Shown: one piece after another, positions 42,951 through 51,498 of the stretch
Position numbering within the stretch: position 1 is the stretch's first letter
Layout: each line of letters starts with the position of its first letter
DNA from: Sphingobacterium nematocida
GTDB taxonomy: Bacteria; Bacteroidota; Bacteroidia; Sphingobacteriales; Sphingobacteriaceae
DNA length: 64,000 nt
NCBI RefSeq assembly: GCF_900168125.1
Contig: NZ_FUZF01000019.1
Coordinates: forward strand, 1 to 64,000
Direction: 5' to 3'
Position numbers and translations under genes: made by a program
Notes under the pieces: generated by a model
The model's input: the letters and a program-made list of their open reading frames with translations, nothing else
Told to the model about the DNA's origin: nothing
Databases searched by the model: none

Positions 42951-43052
42951 AATAATGCGGGGCCGCACTATCGAATGTATGAAGACATCGGGCGACTTAC
43001 CAATCCCAGCTACAATAGCCCAATGGAAAACGGCTTAGGCAGCATATCGTGA
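42951..43052 (+). pseudogene. Possible remnant of an RHS/YD-repeat protein core
   Basis: One plus-strand frame reads HYRMYEDIGRLTNPSYNSP then MENGLGSIS and a stop. This is like the RHS core signature (ARxYDxxIGRW ... YSPYNYxLNNPI) with an internal deletion. There is no start codon context or upstream frame. The rest of 41629-43069 outside the two arrays holds nothing else recognisable. Confidence 0.25.
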
Positions 43053-43069
43053 CACGGTCATACCAACTA

Positions 43070-43765
43070 TCAATCTCCATTTAGTCGCCTAACCATATTG
43101 TAATACAGCATAACATTCGGTTCCTTTTCATCTCTAGAACTACCTCTAACAGCTCTGAGTGACCCATCGATATTATAATCAAAATGACTCCCCCAAATTT
43201 CACGAATTCGTCCATTCATATCGTAACTCACACGTTGCTTACCAAACTGCCGAACCTTATCATCCAAATTGTATTCTATATCTTCTCTTCCAAATCTCCG
43301 AACACGATCATGAATGTCATAGTCTATTTCAATATCTCCAATTCGACGTATCTTATTATTTAAGTTATAATCGACCCTCCTATCTCCAATCCGTCTTATT
43401 TGTTCATCTGAATTATAGTCGATATATACATCATCTATTTTTCTCACCTTCCCATCCATATTATAGTCAACATTAATTTCACCAAAACGAACCAACTTTC
43501 CATCAAAATTGTAAGAGATATCCACGTGCCCCACTTTTGATAAACGTCCATCAAAATTGTATAAAAAATCAAGATCGGATGCAAGCTTCGTCGTGACGTA
43601 TAGCAGATCTCCCCTACTACTCAACATAAAAATCGCTGATCCTCTTTGTACGGTGACGAGTGCTTCCTTTTTGTATTTGGAAATAGATAATGCTTGGGCA
43701 TAACCATTACCAGCTTGTAAGCTAACAAGCAGTAAGAGTAAAACGAGTTTAATCGAATCTTTCAT
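43070..43765 (-). CDS. Secreted protein with nine 16-residue YN-type repeats
   Basis: This 231-residue protein has a signal peptide (about 1-24, ending GYAQ). From residue 69 to about 212 it consists of repeats of exactly 16 residues, with the Tyr of Y-N/D at 69, 85, 101, 117, 133, 149, 165, 181 and 197. A typical unit is VDYNMDGKVRKIDDVY. The alternation of Tyr, Asp, Gly, Arg and Ile suggests a beta-rich solenoid or sheet like the YD or MORN type, but no named family is claimed. It is probably exported to the periplasm or surface. It may bind polymer or metal ions. Confidence 0.75.
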   Translation of the reverse strand: MKDSIKLVLLLLLVSLQAGNGYAQALSISKYKKEALVTVQRGSAIFMLSSRGDLLYVTTKLASDLDFLYNFDGRLSKVGHVDISYNFDGKLVRFGEINVDYNMDGKVRKIDDVYIDYNSDEQIRRIGDRRVDYNLNNKIRRIGDIEIDYDIHDRVRRFGREDIEYNLDDKVRQFGKQRVSYDMNGRIREIWGSHFDYNIDGSLRAVRGSSRDEKEPNVMLYYNMVRRLNGD

Positions 43766-43787
43766 TATATGACTTCAGTATAGCTAA

Positions 43788-43838
43788 AGATAAAAACAAA
43801 AAGGCTAACTCTAGGAGTCAGCCTTTTTGTTTTTATCT
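43788..43838 (-). terminator. Terminator of the beta-helix lipoprotein gene
   Basis: Arms 43788-43811 and 43815-43838 pair over 24 nt with one mismatch and a 3-nt loop (core AAAAAGGCT), followed on the reverse strand by T-rich sequence. Confidence 0.85.
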
Positions 43839-43853
43839 TAGTACGGCTAAGTT

Positions 43854-45032
43854 TTAAAAAGTGAACTTTGTCCAAGCAAACACTGAGGTGTTGGCTCCTT
43901 TTGACGTTGCATTTTTAGTTACCGTAGCACCTTCTGCCTTAATTTTTGAAGCATTGAATTTTGATTCTGGTTCAAATGAATAAGTAATTGTAGATGCTGG
44001 ATTTCCGATACCTTTACCGTCAGTGAAATCAATGATATCAGAGAAAGCATATTGATTATCAGCAGGGGCTTTCAATAATAAATTTGTAATGGTAGCTTTA
44101 GCTCCTCTTCTAACCTTGATAAAGTCATCCATCAAATTAACAGTTTTGCCATCTTTATCCAAACCTCTATTTTTAGTACCATTGTTTACAATAGTAATAT
44201 CTTCCATTTTGAAATCAGACTGTCCGACATGGTTGGAGCCGTTACCATCATGATTCCCATCCGCTTCTACACCGCGAGGGTCTCCCTCATCAGTAGAGAA
44301 TGCTGCCGTCCAGATACCATAGGCATTTTTTAATGTCCCTGTGTAACCTTGTGTAAAGTCAAACATATCATCTTCTGAATTCACTACTAACAAATTAGTA
44401 ACGTTTACAGAACCTCCAAAGAACTCTACTCCGTCATCAGCACCATCTTTAATATAGATATTTGATATTTTTGTACCATTACCTACACCATTAAGCGTTA
44501 ACCCATTATGTTCTTTATCATCAGAGATATTTGCTCCTGTATATTCTAAAACAATATAATCTAACTCTCCAGAATTGTCGGCAACATCACTTCCTCCATA
44601 AAAAATATTATCATTGATTTCCGTACCGAATGAACTTGGATCTGATGCATTTGCTCTTGATAAAGGAGCCTTACCATTAATAACTAAACCTCCCCAAGCA
44701 CCAGACTTAGCAGTTGCCGATGTAAATGTAATTGGGTTATCTGCAGTACCTTTTGCAATGATTTTAGCCCCTCTCTCTACCAATAAATAAGAGCTGTTAT
44801 TTTTAGCTACAATTTTAGTACCTGCAGGAATCGTCAATGTAGCCCCTTCGCGAACAATAGTAGCCCCGTCTAAAGTAATTGTACCAGCTTTTACAGATTG
44901 ATTAGTAGTTATGTTACCTTTTAGCTCTGTTAAACCTTCTGGTTGCGGTGTAACTGGTTCTTTTTTGTCGTCTGAACAAGCTGTAAAACCTAAAGCTGCA
45001 ACAGCTAAAACTGCAAATAATTTTGTTCTCAT
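43854..45032 (-). CDS. Surface beta-helix lipoprotein partner of a TonB-dependent receptor
   Basis: This 392-residue protein has a lipoprotein signal (MRTKLFAVLAVAALGFTACSDD, lipobox FTAC) followed by acidic and proline-rich residues, a typical surface-export tether. The rest is a right-handed parallel beta-helix-like repeat protein (ILTLDGATIVREGATLTIPAG-type turns; LTLNGVGNGTKISNIYIKDG; VNVTNLLVVNSEDDMFDF). It lies 102 nt downstream of a TonB-dependent receptor on the same strand, so the two are likely one operon and one uptake complex. The substrate is unknown. The pair recalls SusCD-like arrangements in layout only; the lipoprotein is not a SusD. Confidence 0.82.
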   Translation of the reverse strand: MRTKLFAVLAVAALGFTACSDDKKEPVTPQPEGLTELKGNITTNQSVKAGTITLDGATIVREGATLTIPAGTKIVAKNNSSYLLVERGAKIIAKGTADNPITFTSATAKSGAWGGLVINGKAPLSRANASDPSSFGTEINDNIFYGGSDVADNSGELDYIVLEYTGANISDDKEHNGLTLNGVGNGTKISNIYIKDGADDGVEFFGGSVNVTNLLVVNSEDDMFDFTQGYTGTLKNAYGIWTAAFSTDEGDPRGVEADGNHDGNGSNHVGQSDFKMEDITIVNNGTKNRGLDKDGKTVNLMDDFIKVRRGAKATITNLLLKAPADNQYAFSDIIDFTDGKGIGNPASTITYSFEPESKFNASKIKAEGATVTKNATSKGANTSVFAWTKFTF

Positions 45033-45134
45033 TTTATTTAATTATTGTTTATTTTCTGTTAAATCTTCTATTATTTATTCCTCAAATATAACCCCACTAT
45101 AAGAACAGAATGTTACATCCTGATTAAGAAATCA

Positions 45135-47984
45135 TTAAAATTTATAAGATACTCCGACACTAAAATCCGCTCCTCTTTTTATTGACTTCAATGTAATATT
45201 CTCTCCTTTATCTGACTCTCTTTCTAAACGAATCGCAGGGTTCAAAATATTTCGAGCCTTTATATTTGCTCCCCAACGCTTATTAAACGCTACATTCGAA
45301 ATAAAATCTAATGTCGGTATACTTTTCTCGATTACATTTTTGTACCCTTGAGTTCCTATTGCAAAAACTCGATCACTGAAATAGTTTAATACGACTGTTG
45401 AGGTCCAATTCCAATTTCTTCCATTTAATAAGTAACTAACATCTGCGTTTAACAACAATGGAGAAGCACCTTGCAATTTAGAAGTTCCATTAAATTCTGT
45501 GAAGTTAGCCGTAGGATTCTCTAATTTTTGACTACTGTACAGATATGAAACATTTGCTCCTGCAGACAATATATTCTCTCCATTCGCTGTAGTTGTACTC
45601 AATAAATTTTTCTTTAATTCAATTTCAACTCCTGCTACCTGTGCGGACGAACCTACATTTCGGTAGGTCAACACATTACCACTACTTTCGACACGAGCAA
45701 TAGGGTTTTTCAAGTTTTTATAAAACGCTCCTACAGATAACAATTCACCTTTAGAGGGAAACAATTCCCATTTAATATCAAAATTTGTATTCTCTACGGG
45801 TTTTAAGCCTTGGTAACCTATTACAGATCCCGTAGAATATGTGTTTTTGAAATAAGCAGTTTCAATAAACTGAGGCAATGTATAACTCATACTAGCTGAA
45901 GCCCTCAAGTTACTCTTCTCGTTTAACTCATACTTCAAGTTAGCACTTGGCAAAACATAATTTTTCTTAATTTCGTTATCACCGTCTACATCAGAATTAC
46001 CAATATTGGTATCGTATGTAATTTCCTGAAATACGTTATCATATCTTAGACCTAATAATGCCGTAAACTTTTCTGTAAATTGATAAGTACCGGAGACAAT
46101 AGCCGAGTGAATATTTCTTGTTCCTTTATACCAGTAAGGTGTTAAATCAGTATCTCTACCGGTATATAATGTAAACTCTCCTTTGCTAAAAGGGTTATGA
46201 CCAAAAATGCCATCCATGTCCTCAATGTCAATCCCTCCCAGTTCCATTGAACCAACTCTCTTATGGCCAAAGAAAACAGCATTAAAATCCCTACTTGTTA
46301 AATTACCATTGTAACCAAATTCTATTTTACGATCATAGTCATTATCATTTACGAATTTATAGGTTGCAATAGCCTTTGCAGAAAGACCATTCTCGTTCAA
46401 ATCAGAAAAGTAACGCTCGTTAAAATTATATGTATCAAACAAACGATAAGAACCAGTTTGACCTACATCTAGCATTTCTAACGTACGACGATCAGGCTCG
46501 TCGCTTTTCACTACATTATACCCCAGTCCCAAGTCTAACTTCCAACTATCTGTAAGATCCAATTTCGACAACAATTGATTTACCAACAGATGATTATCAA
46601 TTACATGACTTCGTCTGAAATAGCCATTATCTTTTACATCAAATAATTTATAACCGATGTTGCTTTCGAACTCTTGACTCTGATCATTTATGTATAATGA
46701 ATTAAAAGCCAAATAGTGCTTTCCAAACGAATACTTCAGATTTGCCATAGCTGTTTTTGAAACATTATAATTTGAAAGTGTACTCTTTTGATCCAAAGAA
46801 ATGGTGCCGTCATTTGTAGTTTGGCGGATAATACCCTCTGCATACTTATAATCTGATGTCATATTACCAATAAGTAGAACATTCAGATTATTCTCGCCAA
46901 TCCTGAATCTCTTTCCGCCTATGATAGAAAAACTTGAGTTAATTGGAGTTTCCATGTTTTTGGGATTCCAATTATTACTAAAATCATAATTACTTAAGCT
47001 TGTAATCGGAGATTTCTTTTGATTTAAAGAACCGAACCAATTTGTACCATCAACCCTTTTAAAATTATCAGCATTGACAGCTTGTGTATTAATCCCTGAA
47101 GATAAGCTCAACTCCAAACTTGCGTCTTCGTTTAATTCCTTCGAAACAATATCAATATTAGCCCCTGCGACATCAGCAATAAGCAACGGATTGAATGTTT
47201 TATTTACTCCAACACTTTGAATAACATTTGTTCCAAAAAAATCTAAAGAAATATTTTTATTTAAAGGATCCTCTGATGGCAAAGCCAATCCATTTAATGT
47301 CGTACTATTATACCGATCACCCAATCCGCGGACAAACACATTCGCTCCCGAAGCCGATTTTGTAACACCACTCATCTTTGTCAATGCTCCTTCAGCATCG
47401 CTTACCCCTTTACGCGATAACTCCTGCGCCCCTATCTTCTCTACAAATAGATTGGAATTCTTACGTTCCTCTAATAAAGCAAACTCACTAGCTTGTACGC
47501 GTCTTCTGGTCACGACAACTTCATCTAGTGTAGATGATTCATTAACTAATACAACGCTGACCATCTCCCAGTTTTTAGCTTCCAAAACTACCGGCGTGAT
47601 CTCTTTGTTATATCCTAAATAGCTACTTACAATACTATATTCTCCTTTTTTGTTTACGGGGATAATAAATTCACCGTTGGCATTAGTTGAAGTCACTTTA
47701 CTATTGTCCGACAGGGAAATACTGACCCCTGCAATAGGTTTCATTGTCTCCACATCGATCACCTTACCGCGAATACCGAAAACAGATGAACTTGCTGAAA
47801 CTCCATCTGATATCGAGGCGCTATTTTTTTGCTGTGCGTTCAATGTATTGACCGTATCTTTTTTATTCGCTTCTTTTCCCAAGACATTTCCTTTTGTATC
47901 TGTCTTTTGAGCGAAAACAACTGAGCCTGCTACTACACCTAATACTAGCAAACCTGCCTTTTTAATGTTTAAATTTAGTTTCAA
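45135..47984 (-). CDS. TonB-dependent outer-membrane receptor with carboxypeptidase-like N-terminal domain
   Basis: This 949-residue protein has a signal (ending near VVFAQ), then a carboxypeptidase-regulatory-like domain (about 72-150, IRGKVIDVETMKPIAGVSIS). A TonB box-like segment and plug domain follow (about 155-300, with GVSDAEGALTKMSGVTKSAS, FVRGLGDRYNSTTLNGL and IADVAGANIDIVSK). The 22-stranded barrel fills the rest and ends in VSYKF. It imports a ligand with energy from TonB/ExbB/ExbD. The ligand is unknown. Co-transcription with the beta-helix lipoprotein downstream is likely. Confidence 0.93.
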   Translation of the reverse strand: MKLNLNIKKAGLLVLGVVAGSVVFAQKTDTKGNVLGKEANKKDTVNTLNAQQKNSASISDGVSASSSVFGIRGKVIDVETMKPIAGVSISLSDNSKVTSTNANGEFIIPVNKKGEYSIVSSYLGYNKEITPVVLEAKNWEMVSVVLVNESSTLDEVVVTRRRVQASEFALLEERKNSNLFVEKIGAQELSRKGVSDAEGALTKMSGVTKSASGANVFVRGLGDRYNSTTLNGLALPSEDPLNKNISLDFFGTNVIQSVGVNKTFNPLLIADVAGANIDIVSKELNEDASLELSLSSGINTQAVNADNFKRVDGTNWFGSLNQKKSPITSLSNYDFSNNWNPKNMETPINSSFSIIGGKRFRIGENNLNVLLIGNMTSDYKYAEGIIRQTTNDGTISLDQKSTLSNYNVSKTAMANLKYSFGKHYLAFNSLYINDQSQEFESNIGYKLFDVKDNGYFRRSHVIDNHLLVNQLLSKLDLTDSWKLDLGLGYNVVKSDEPDRRTLEMLDVGQTGSYRLFDTYNFNERYFSDLNENGLSAKAIATYKFVNDNDYDRKIEFGYNGNLTSRDFNAVFFGHKRVGSMELGGIDIEDMDGIFGHNPFSKGEFTLYTGRDTDLTPYWYKGTRNIHSAIVSGTYQFTEKFTALLGLRYDNVFQEITYDTNIGNSDVDGDNEIKKNYVLPSANLKYELNEKSNLRASASMSYTLPQFIETAYFKNTYSTGSVIGYQGLKPVENTNFDIKWELFPSKGELLSVGAFYKNLKNPIARVESSGNVLTYRNVGSSAQVAGVEIELKKNLLSTTTANGENILSAGANVSYLYSSQKLENPTANFTEFNGTSKLQGASPLLLNADVSYLLNGRNWNWTSTVVLNYFSDRVFAIGTQGYKNVIEKSIPTLDFISNVAFNKRWGANIKARNILNPAIRLERESDKGENITLKSIKRGADFSVGVSYKF

Positions 47985-48272
47985 CTTGAATTAATTTTAA
48001 TTTAACACAAAAGTATAATGGGCATATTAACTCAATGTTACCGACAAATTACCTTTACCTCAATCTAGCGTTAATTAATTATTAACTACCTCCCGATAAA
48101 CGGCAAACAGACCTCATAACACACCAATAGACCTACATTTATTTACAACACATTAATTTTTCTTTAAGGCGAAGGGCTCTTAATCCTGTAATAATTTCAT
48201 TAAGATTTTCTATTGTAAGCAATTTCCGATACCTTTAAGGTTGAAACTTTACACCGCAGGAATAACAAATTC

Positions 48273-48899
48273 ATGATACGTTCAGAAAACCTTACGTTCA
48301 AATATTTCCCTTCGCACGAACTTCAGTTTCCTGATTTCAAAATAGAGAAACATCAACACAGCCTTTTGTTGGGCGATTCGGGCACAGGAAAAACAACCCT
48401 ACTTCATTTACTAAGTGGACTATCGAAACCCTTTAATGGGAAAGTCTTTATCGACGGACAAGATATCTATCAATTGAGCGAAAGTCAGCTTGATCGATTT
48501 CGGGCAGATAACATCGGTTTCATATTTCAAGAGGCACATCTTTTAAAAAACCTCACTATCAGCGAGAACATCGAACTGGCGCAACACTTAGCAAAAAGAC
48601 CAGTAGACAAAAAAGCTATTGCAACAATCTTAGATAAATTGCAATTGATAGAAAAAACAGATAGCTATCCATCTCAATTGAGTAGAGGGCAACTACAACG
48701 TGCCGCCATAGCTCGCGCTGTAATCAACGGCCCTAAACTCCTCGTTGCCGACGAACCTACCGCCGCACTGGATGACACCAATACCAAGCATGTACTAGAT
48801 CTGTTATTGGATACCGCTACATCTTTTGGAGCAACATTACTGATAGCCACCCATGACAAAAGAATAAAGGACAACTTCTCCAATACCTATCAATTATAA
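48273..48899 (+). CDS. ABC transporter ATP-binding protein, LolD/MacB type
   Basis: This 208-residue ATPase has Walker A GDSGTGKTT (34-42), the signature LSRGQLQRAAIARA (a common LSGGQ variant) and Walker B LLVADEPTAALDD, with H-loop THDKR near the end. It lacks membrane segments and pairs with the permease that starts after 1 nt. The family powers the removal of lipoproteins, peptides or metals from the membrane. Together with the downstream genes it forms a three-gene operon (see permease). Confidence 0.92.
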   Translation: MIRSENLTFKYFPSHELQFPDFKIEKHQHSLLLGDSGTGKTTLLHLLSGLSKPFNGKVFIDGQDIYQLSESQLDRFRADNIGFIFQEAHLLKNLTISENIELAQHLAKRPVDKKAIATILDKLQLIEKTDSYPSQLSRGQLQRAAIARAVINGPKLLVADEPTAALDDTNTKHVLDLLLDTATSFGATLLIATHDKRIKDNFSNTYQL

Positions 48900-48900
48900 T

Positions 48901-50274
48901 ATGAACACGTTTGCATTAGTCTGGAAGAACATAACTCAGCAATGGGGTGCCACCTTATTAAGTATAGTATTAACTGCTTTTGGCGTAGCTATACTTTTGG
49001 TGATCTATATATCGGGAGATACGTTTGAGAAACAACTGGAAAATAACAGTAAAAATGTGGACTTGGTCATCGGAGCTAAGGGCAGCCCCATGCAGCTCAT
49101 ACTAAGCAGTCTATACCATGTGGACAATCCAACTGGTAATATATCACTCGCGGAGGCAAATAAAATAGCCGAGAATCCATTTGTACAACTAGCTGTCCCC
49201 ATCTCGTTGGGCGATAACTATAAGGGGCACCGTATAATAGGCACGGATACATCCTTCATGGGATTGTACGAGCTTAAGATGGCTGAGGGTAAGCTGTGGT
49301 CAAAAAGCTTTGAAATCGTGCTCGGAGCCGAGGTAGCACGCAAGCACCAATTAAAAATCGGTGATGAAATACACAGTGCACATGGTCTATCGGCCGATGC
49401 CCATGTACATGATGACCATCCTTTTAAGGTGGTGGGTATCCTATCTCCTGCGCGATCCGTGGTAGACAATCTGATTCTCTCCAATCTAGCAAGTGTATGG
49501 GAGGTACATGGTATAGCCCATGAAGGCGAGCATATACATGGTCCGGACTGTGACCATGACCACGACCATAATCATGATCACGGAGATGGGGATCACAACC
49601 ATCAACATGCGACAGCACATGAGCATACGCATGACCATGTGGAAGCGGAAGAAGGATTGGTTAAAGAAAAACCAATAATGGAATCTCCTACTATGGTAAA
49701 AAGTATAGGTCAGGACATGATCGAAGATCACGGTGTTGAAATCACTGCATTATTAGTAAAATATAGTTCGCCTGCAGCCATTGGTGTCTTACCGAGGCTG
49801 GTCAATCAAAGTACACATATGCAGGCTGCATCGCCTGCTATAGAAAGCTCTAGAATATTTTCTCTTTTAGGCGTTGGTTTGGATTCACTAGCGATCTTGG
49901 CCTATGTGATCATGCTGATTGCAGCCCTCAGTGTATTTATCAGTCTATACAATGCGCTGAAGGATCGTCGTTACGACATGGCGATAATGCGGACAATGGG
50001 AGCTACTAAAGCTAAGTTATTCACTTTGGTCGTGGCTGAAGGCCTAGTTATCACTCTAATTGGCGGGGTGATAGGGCTCTTATTAGGGCATAGCATATTG
50101 TACTATATAAGTACACAAACCAGTCAGAGTGCTGATTTTATAGAGGCATTCAAGCTATATCCAAATGAGCTCCTGATCCTCGCTGCTGCAATTGCTTTGG
50201 GCGTAATAGCAGCCTTGATCCCTGCTTTTAAAGCATACAACACGACAATATCAAAAACTTTAGCGTCTAAATAG
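48901..50274 (+). CDS. FtsX/MacB-type ABC permease with histidine-rich periplasmic loop
   Basis: This 457-residue protein has a first membrane helix (about 17-37), a large periplasmic domain (about 40-320), and three helices at the C-terminus (about 325-350, 375-405, 420-445), as in MacB-like permeases. The periplasmic part holds an unusual histidine-rich stretch (about 203-246, including HGPDCDHDHDHNHDHGDG and THDHVE), plus a smaller cluster HSAHGLSADAHVHDDH at 158-173. Such stretches bind zinc or other transition metals. The next gene encodes a DUF3299-like protein, and ATPase-permease-DUF3299 modules occur in zinc-responsive operons in proteobacteria. A metal role is therefore likely but inferred. 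Confidence 0.9.
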   Translation: MNTFALVWKNITQQWGATLLSIVLTAFGVAILLVIYISGDTFEKQLENNSKNVDLVIGAKGSPMQLILSSLYHVDNPTGNISLAEANKIAENPFVQLAVPISLGDNYKGHRIIGTDTSFMGLYELKMAEGKLWSKSFEIVLGAEVARKHQLKIGDEIHSAHGLSADAHVHDDHPFKVVGILSPARSVVDNLILSNLASVWEVHGIAHEGEHIHGPDCDHDHDHNHDHGDGDHNHQHATAHEHTHDHVEAEEGLVKEKPIMESPTMVKSIGQDMIEDHGVEITALLVKYSSPAAIGVLPRLVNQSTHMQAASPAIESSRIFSLLGVGLDSLAILAYVIMLIAALSVFISLYNALKDRRYDMAIMRTMGATKAKLFTLVVAEGLVITLIGGVIGLLLGHSILYYISTQTSQSADFIEAFKLYPNELLILAAAIALGVIAALIPAFKAYNTTISKTLASK

Positions 50275-50305
50275 ATAGCAATAAAACGACTACAAAAACA
50301 AAAAA

Positions 50306-50788
50306 ATGAACAGAATACTTCTCATATTAAATTTTCTGATACTCGGCACAGCAATTAGCAATGCCCAAATTAAAGACTATCCCAACCTAAATGTACCGGA
50401 TCATACCCCTATGATGAACAACACCTGGGAGGCTATTGACAAAATGATGTATCGAGTAAGCACTGAGGGAAACAAAAAAGTATATACCCCACACTATCCA
50501 CCTGAACTGAAAAAATTGGAAAACAAAATTGTGGACCTACCAGGTTACATCGTCCCCTTGACTAGTGGACGTAATCACAGTACATTTATGTTATCGGTAC
50601 TCCCTATCGCACAATGCCAGTTTTGTGGTACAAATGGTATTCCGCCTATGGTGGAGGTATTTATGAAAAAGGGCACTATCAAATACACCGAGGAGCCTAT
50701 CAAAATAAAAGGTAAAATGAAATTCAATCCAGAACCGTTAAAGGGCAATGCAGAAATACAGATTATGGATGCAGAACTAATCCGCTAG
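50306..50788 (+). CDS. DUF3299-like periplasmic protein
   Basis: This 160-residue protein has a signal peptide (ending near ISNAQ). The segment LPGYIVPLTSGRNHSTFMLS followed by AQCQFCGTNGIPPMVEVFM fits DUF3299 proteins, whose conserved cysteine pair (C-x2-C) and following PP could bind metal. It follows the His-rich permease after about 31 nt and completes a likely three-gene operon. Its C-terminus overlaps the end of rsmE by four bases on the other strand. The role is unknown; a periplasmic metal-binding helper of the ABC module is the best guess. Confidence 0.75.
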   Translation: MNRILLILNFLILGTAISNAQIKDYPNLNVPDHTPMMNNTWEAIDKMMYRVSTEGNKKVYTPHYPPELKKLENKIVDLPGYIVPLTSGRNHSTFMLSVLPIAQCQFCGTNGIPPMVEVFMKKGTIKYTEEPIKIKGKMKFNPEPLKGNAEIQIMDAELIR

Positions 50789-51498
50789 CGGTTCAACAAC
50801 GATATTTCGAGAACTGTAGCTAGAGCAGCTGTCTCCGTGCGTAATCTAGCATCTCCAAGAGAGATAGGAATAAAGCCAGCATCCAATGCCTGGCTTATTT
50901 CTTTTTCGGAAAAATCGCCTTCGGGACCGATGAGCAAAAGGTAGTTGCTTTGCTTTGTAAAAGCAGTCGATATATACTTCTTTTCCGAATCCACACAATG
51001 TGCAAGCCCCTTGAAGCCTCCAAAGTCTTCTACTTGGGAGATAAACTTGGAAAAAGAAATTGCTGGATTAATCTTAGGCAGATATGCTTTTAGTGATTGC
51101 TTCATAGCAGAGATAGCTACTTTCGCCAAGCGCTCTACCTTCACCTCTTTGCGTTCGGAGTGCTCGCAAATAATAGGTGTAAACTCTTGAATCCCTATTT
51201 CGGTAGCTTTCTCTAAAAACCATTCTAATCGATCCATATTCTTAGTCGGAGCGACAGCCATATGCAATCGGTAGGACGCCGTACCGTATGCAGTCTGCAC
51301 CTCCAATACCCTAAGACTAGTACGCTTAGGATGCGCGTCGATAATTTCTGTTTTATAAAAGCCTCCTGTGCCGTCGACCAGGTAGATACAGTCTCCCGGT
51401 TGCAAACGGAGTACACGTACAGCATGCTTACTTTCCTCTTCGCTAAGCAAAAAAGAAACATGATGGGGTTCTATTTCAGGGGTATAAAAAAGATGCAT
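50785..51498 (-). CDS. rsmE: 16S rRNA (uracil-1498-N3)-methyltransferase
   Basis: This 237-residue SPOUT enzyme methylates U1498 of 16S rRNA. It has an N-terminal PUA-like part (HHVSFLLSEEESKHAVRVLRL and GDCIYLVDGTGGFYKTEI) and a knotted SAM-binding domain with LLLIGPEGDFSEKEISQALDA and SLGDARLRTETAALATVLE. Its ATG overlaps the stop codon of the upstream CorC-like gene (TAATG at 51498), which suggests translational coupling. Confidence 0.96.
   Translation of the reverse strand: MHLFYTPEIEPHHVSFLLSEEESKHAVRVLRLQPGDCIYLVDGTGGFYKTEIIDAHPKRTSLRVLEVQTAYGTASYRLHMAVAPTKNMDRLEWFLEKATEIGIQEFTPIICEHSERKEVKVERLAKVAISAMKQSLKAYLPKINPAISFSKFISQVEDFGGFKGLAHCVDSEKKYISTAFTKQSNYLLLIGPEGDFSEKEISQALDAGFIPISLGDARLRTETAALATVLEISLLNR

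Noticed and set aside
49424..49731. Reverse-strand frames over the His-rich permease loop
   Set aside because: They are shadows of repeated CAT/CAC/GAC codons; the plus-strand frame has the ABC permease fold.
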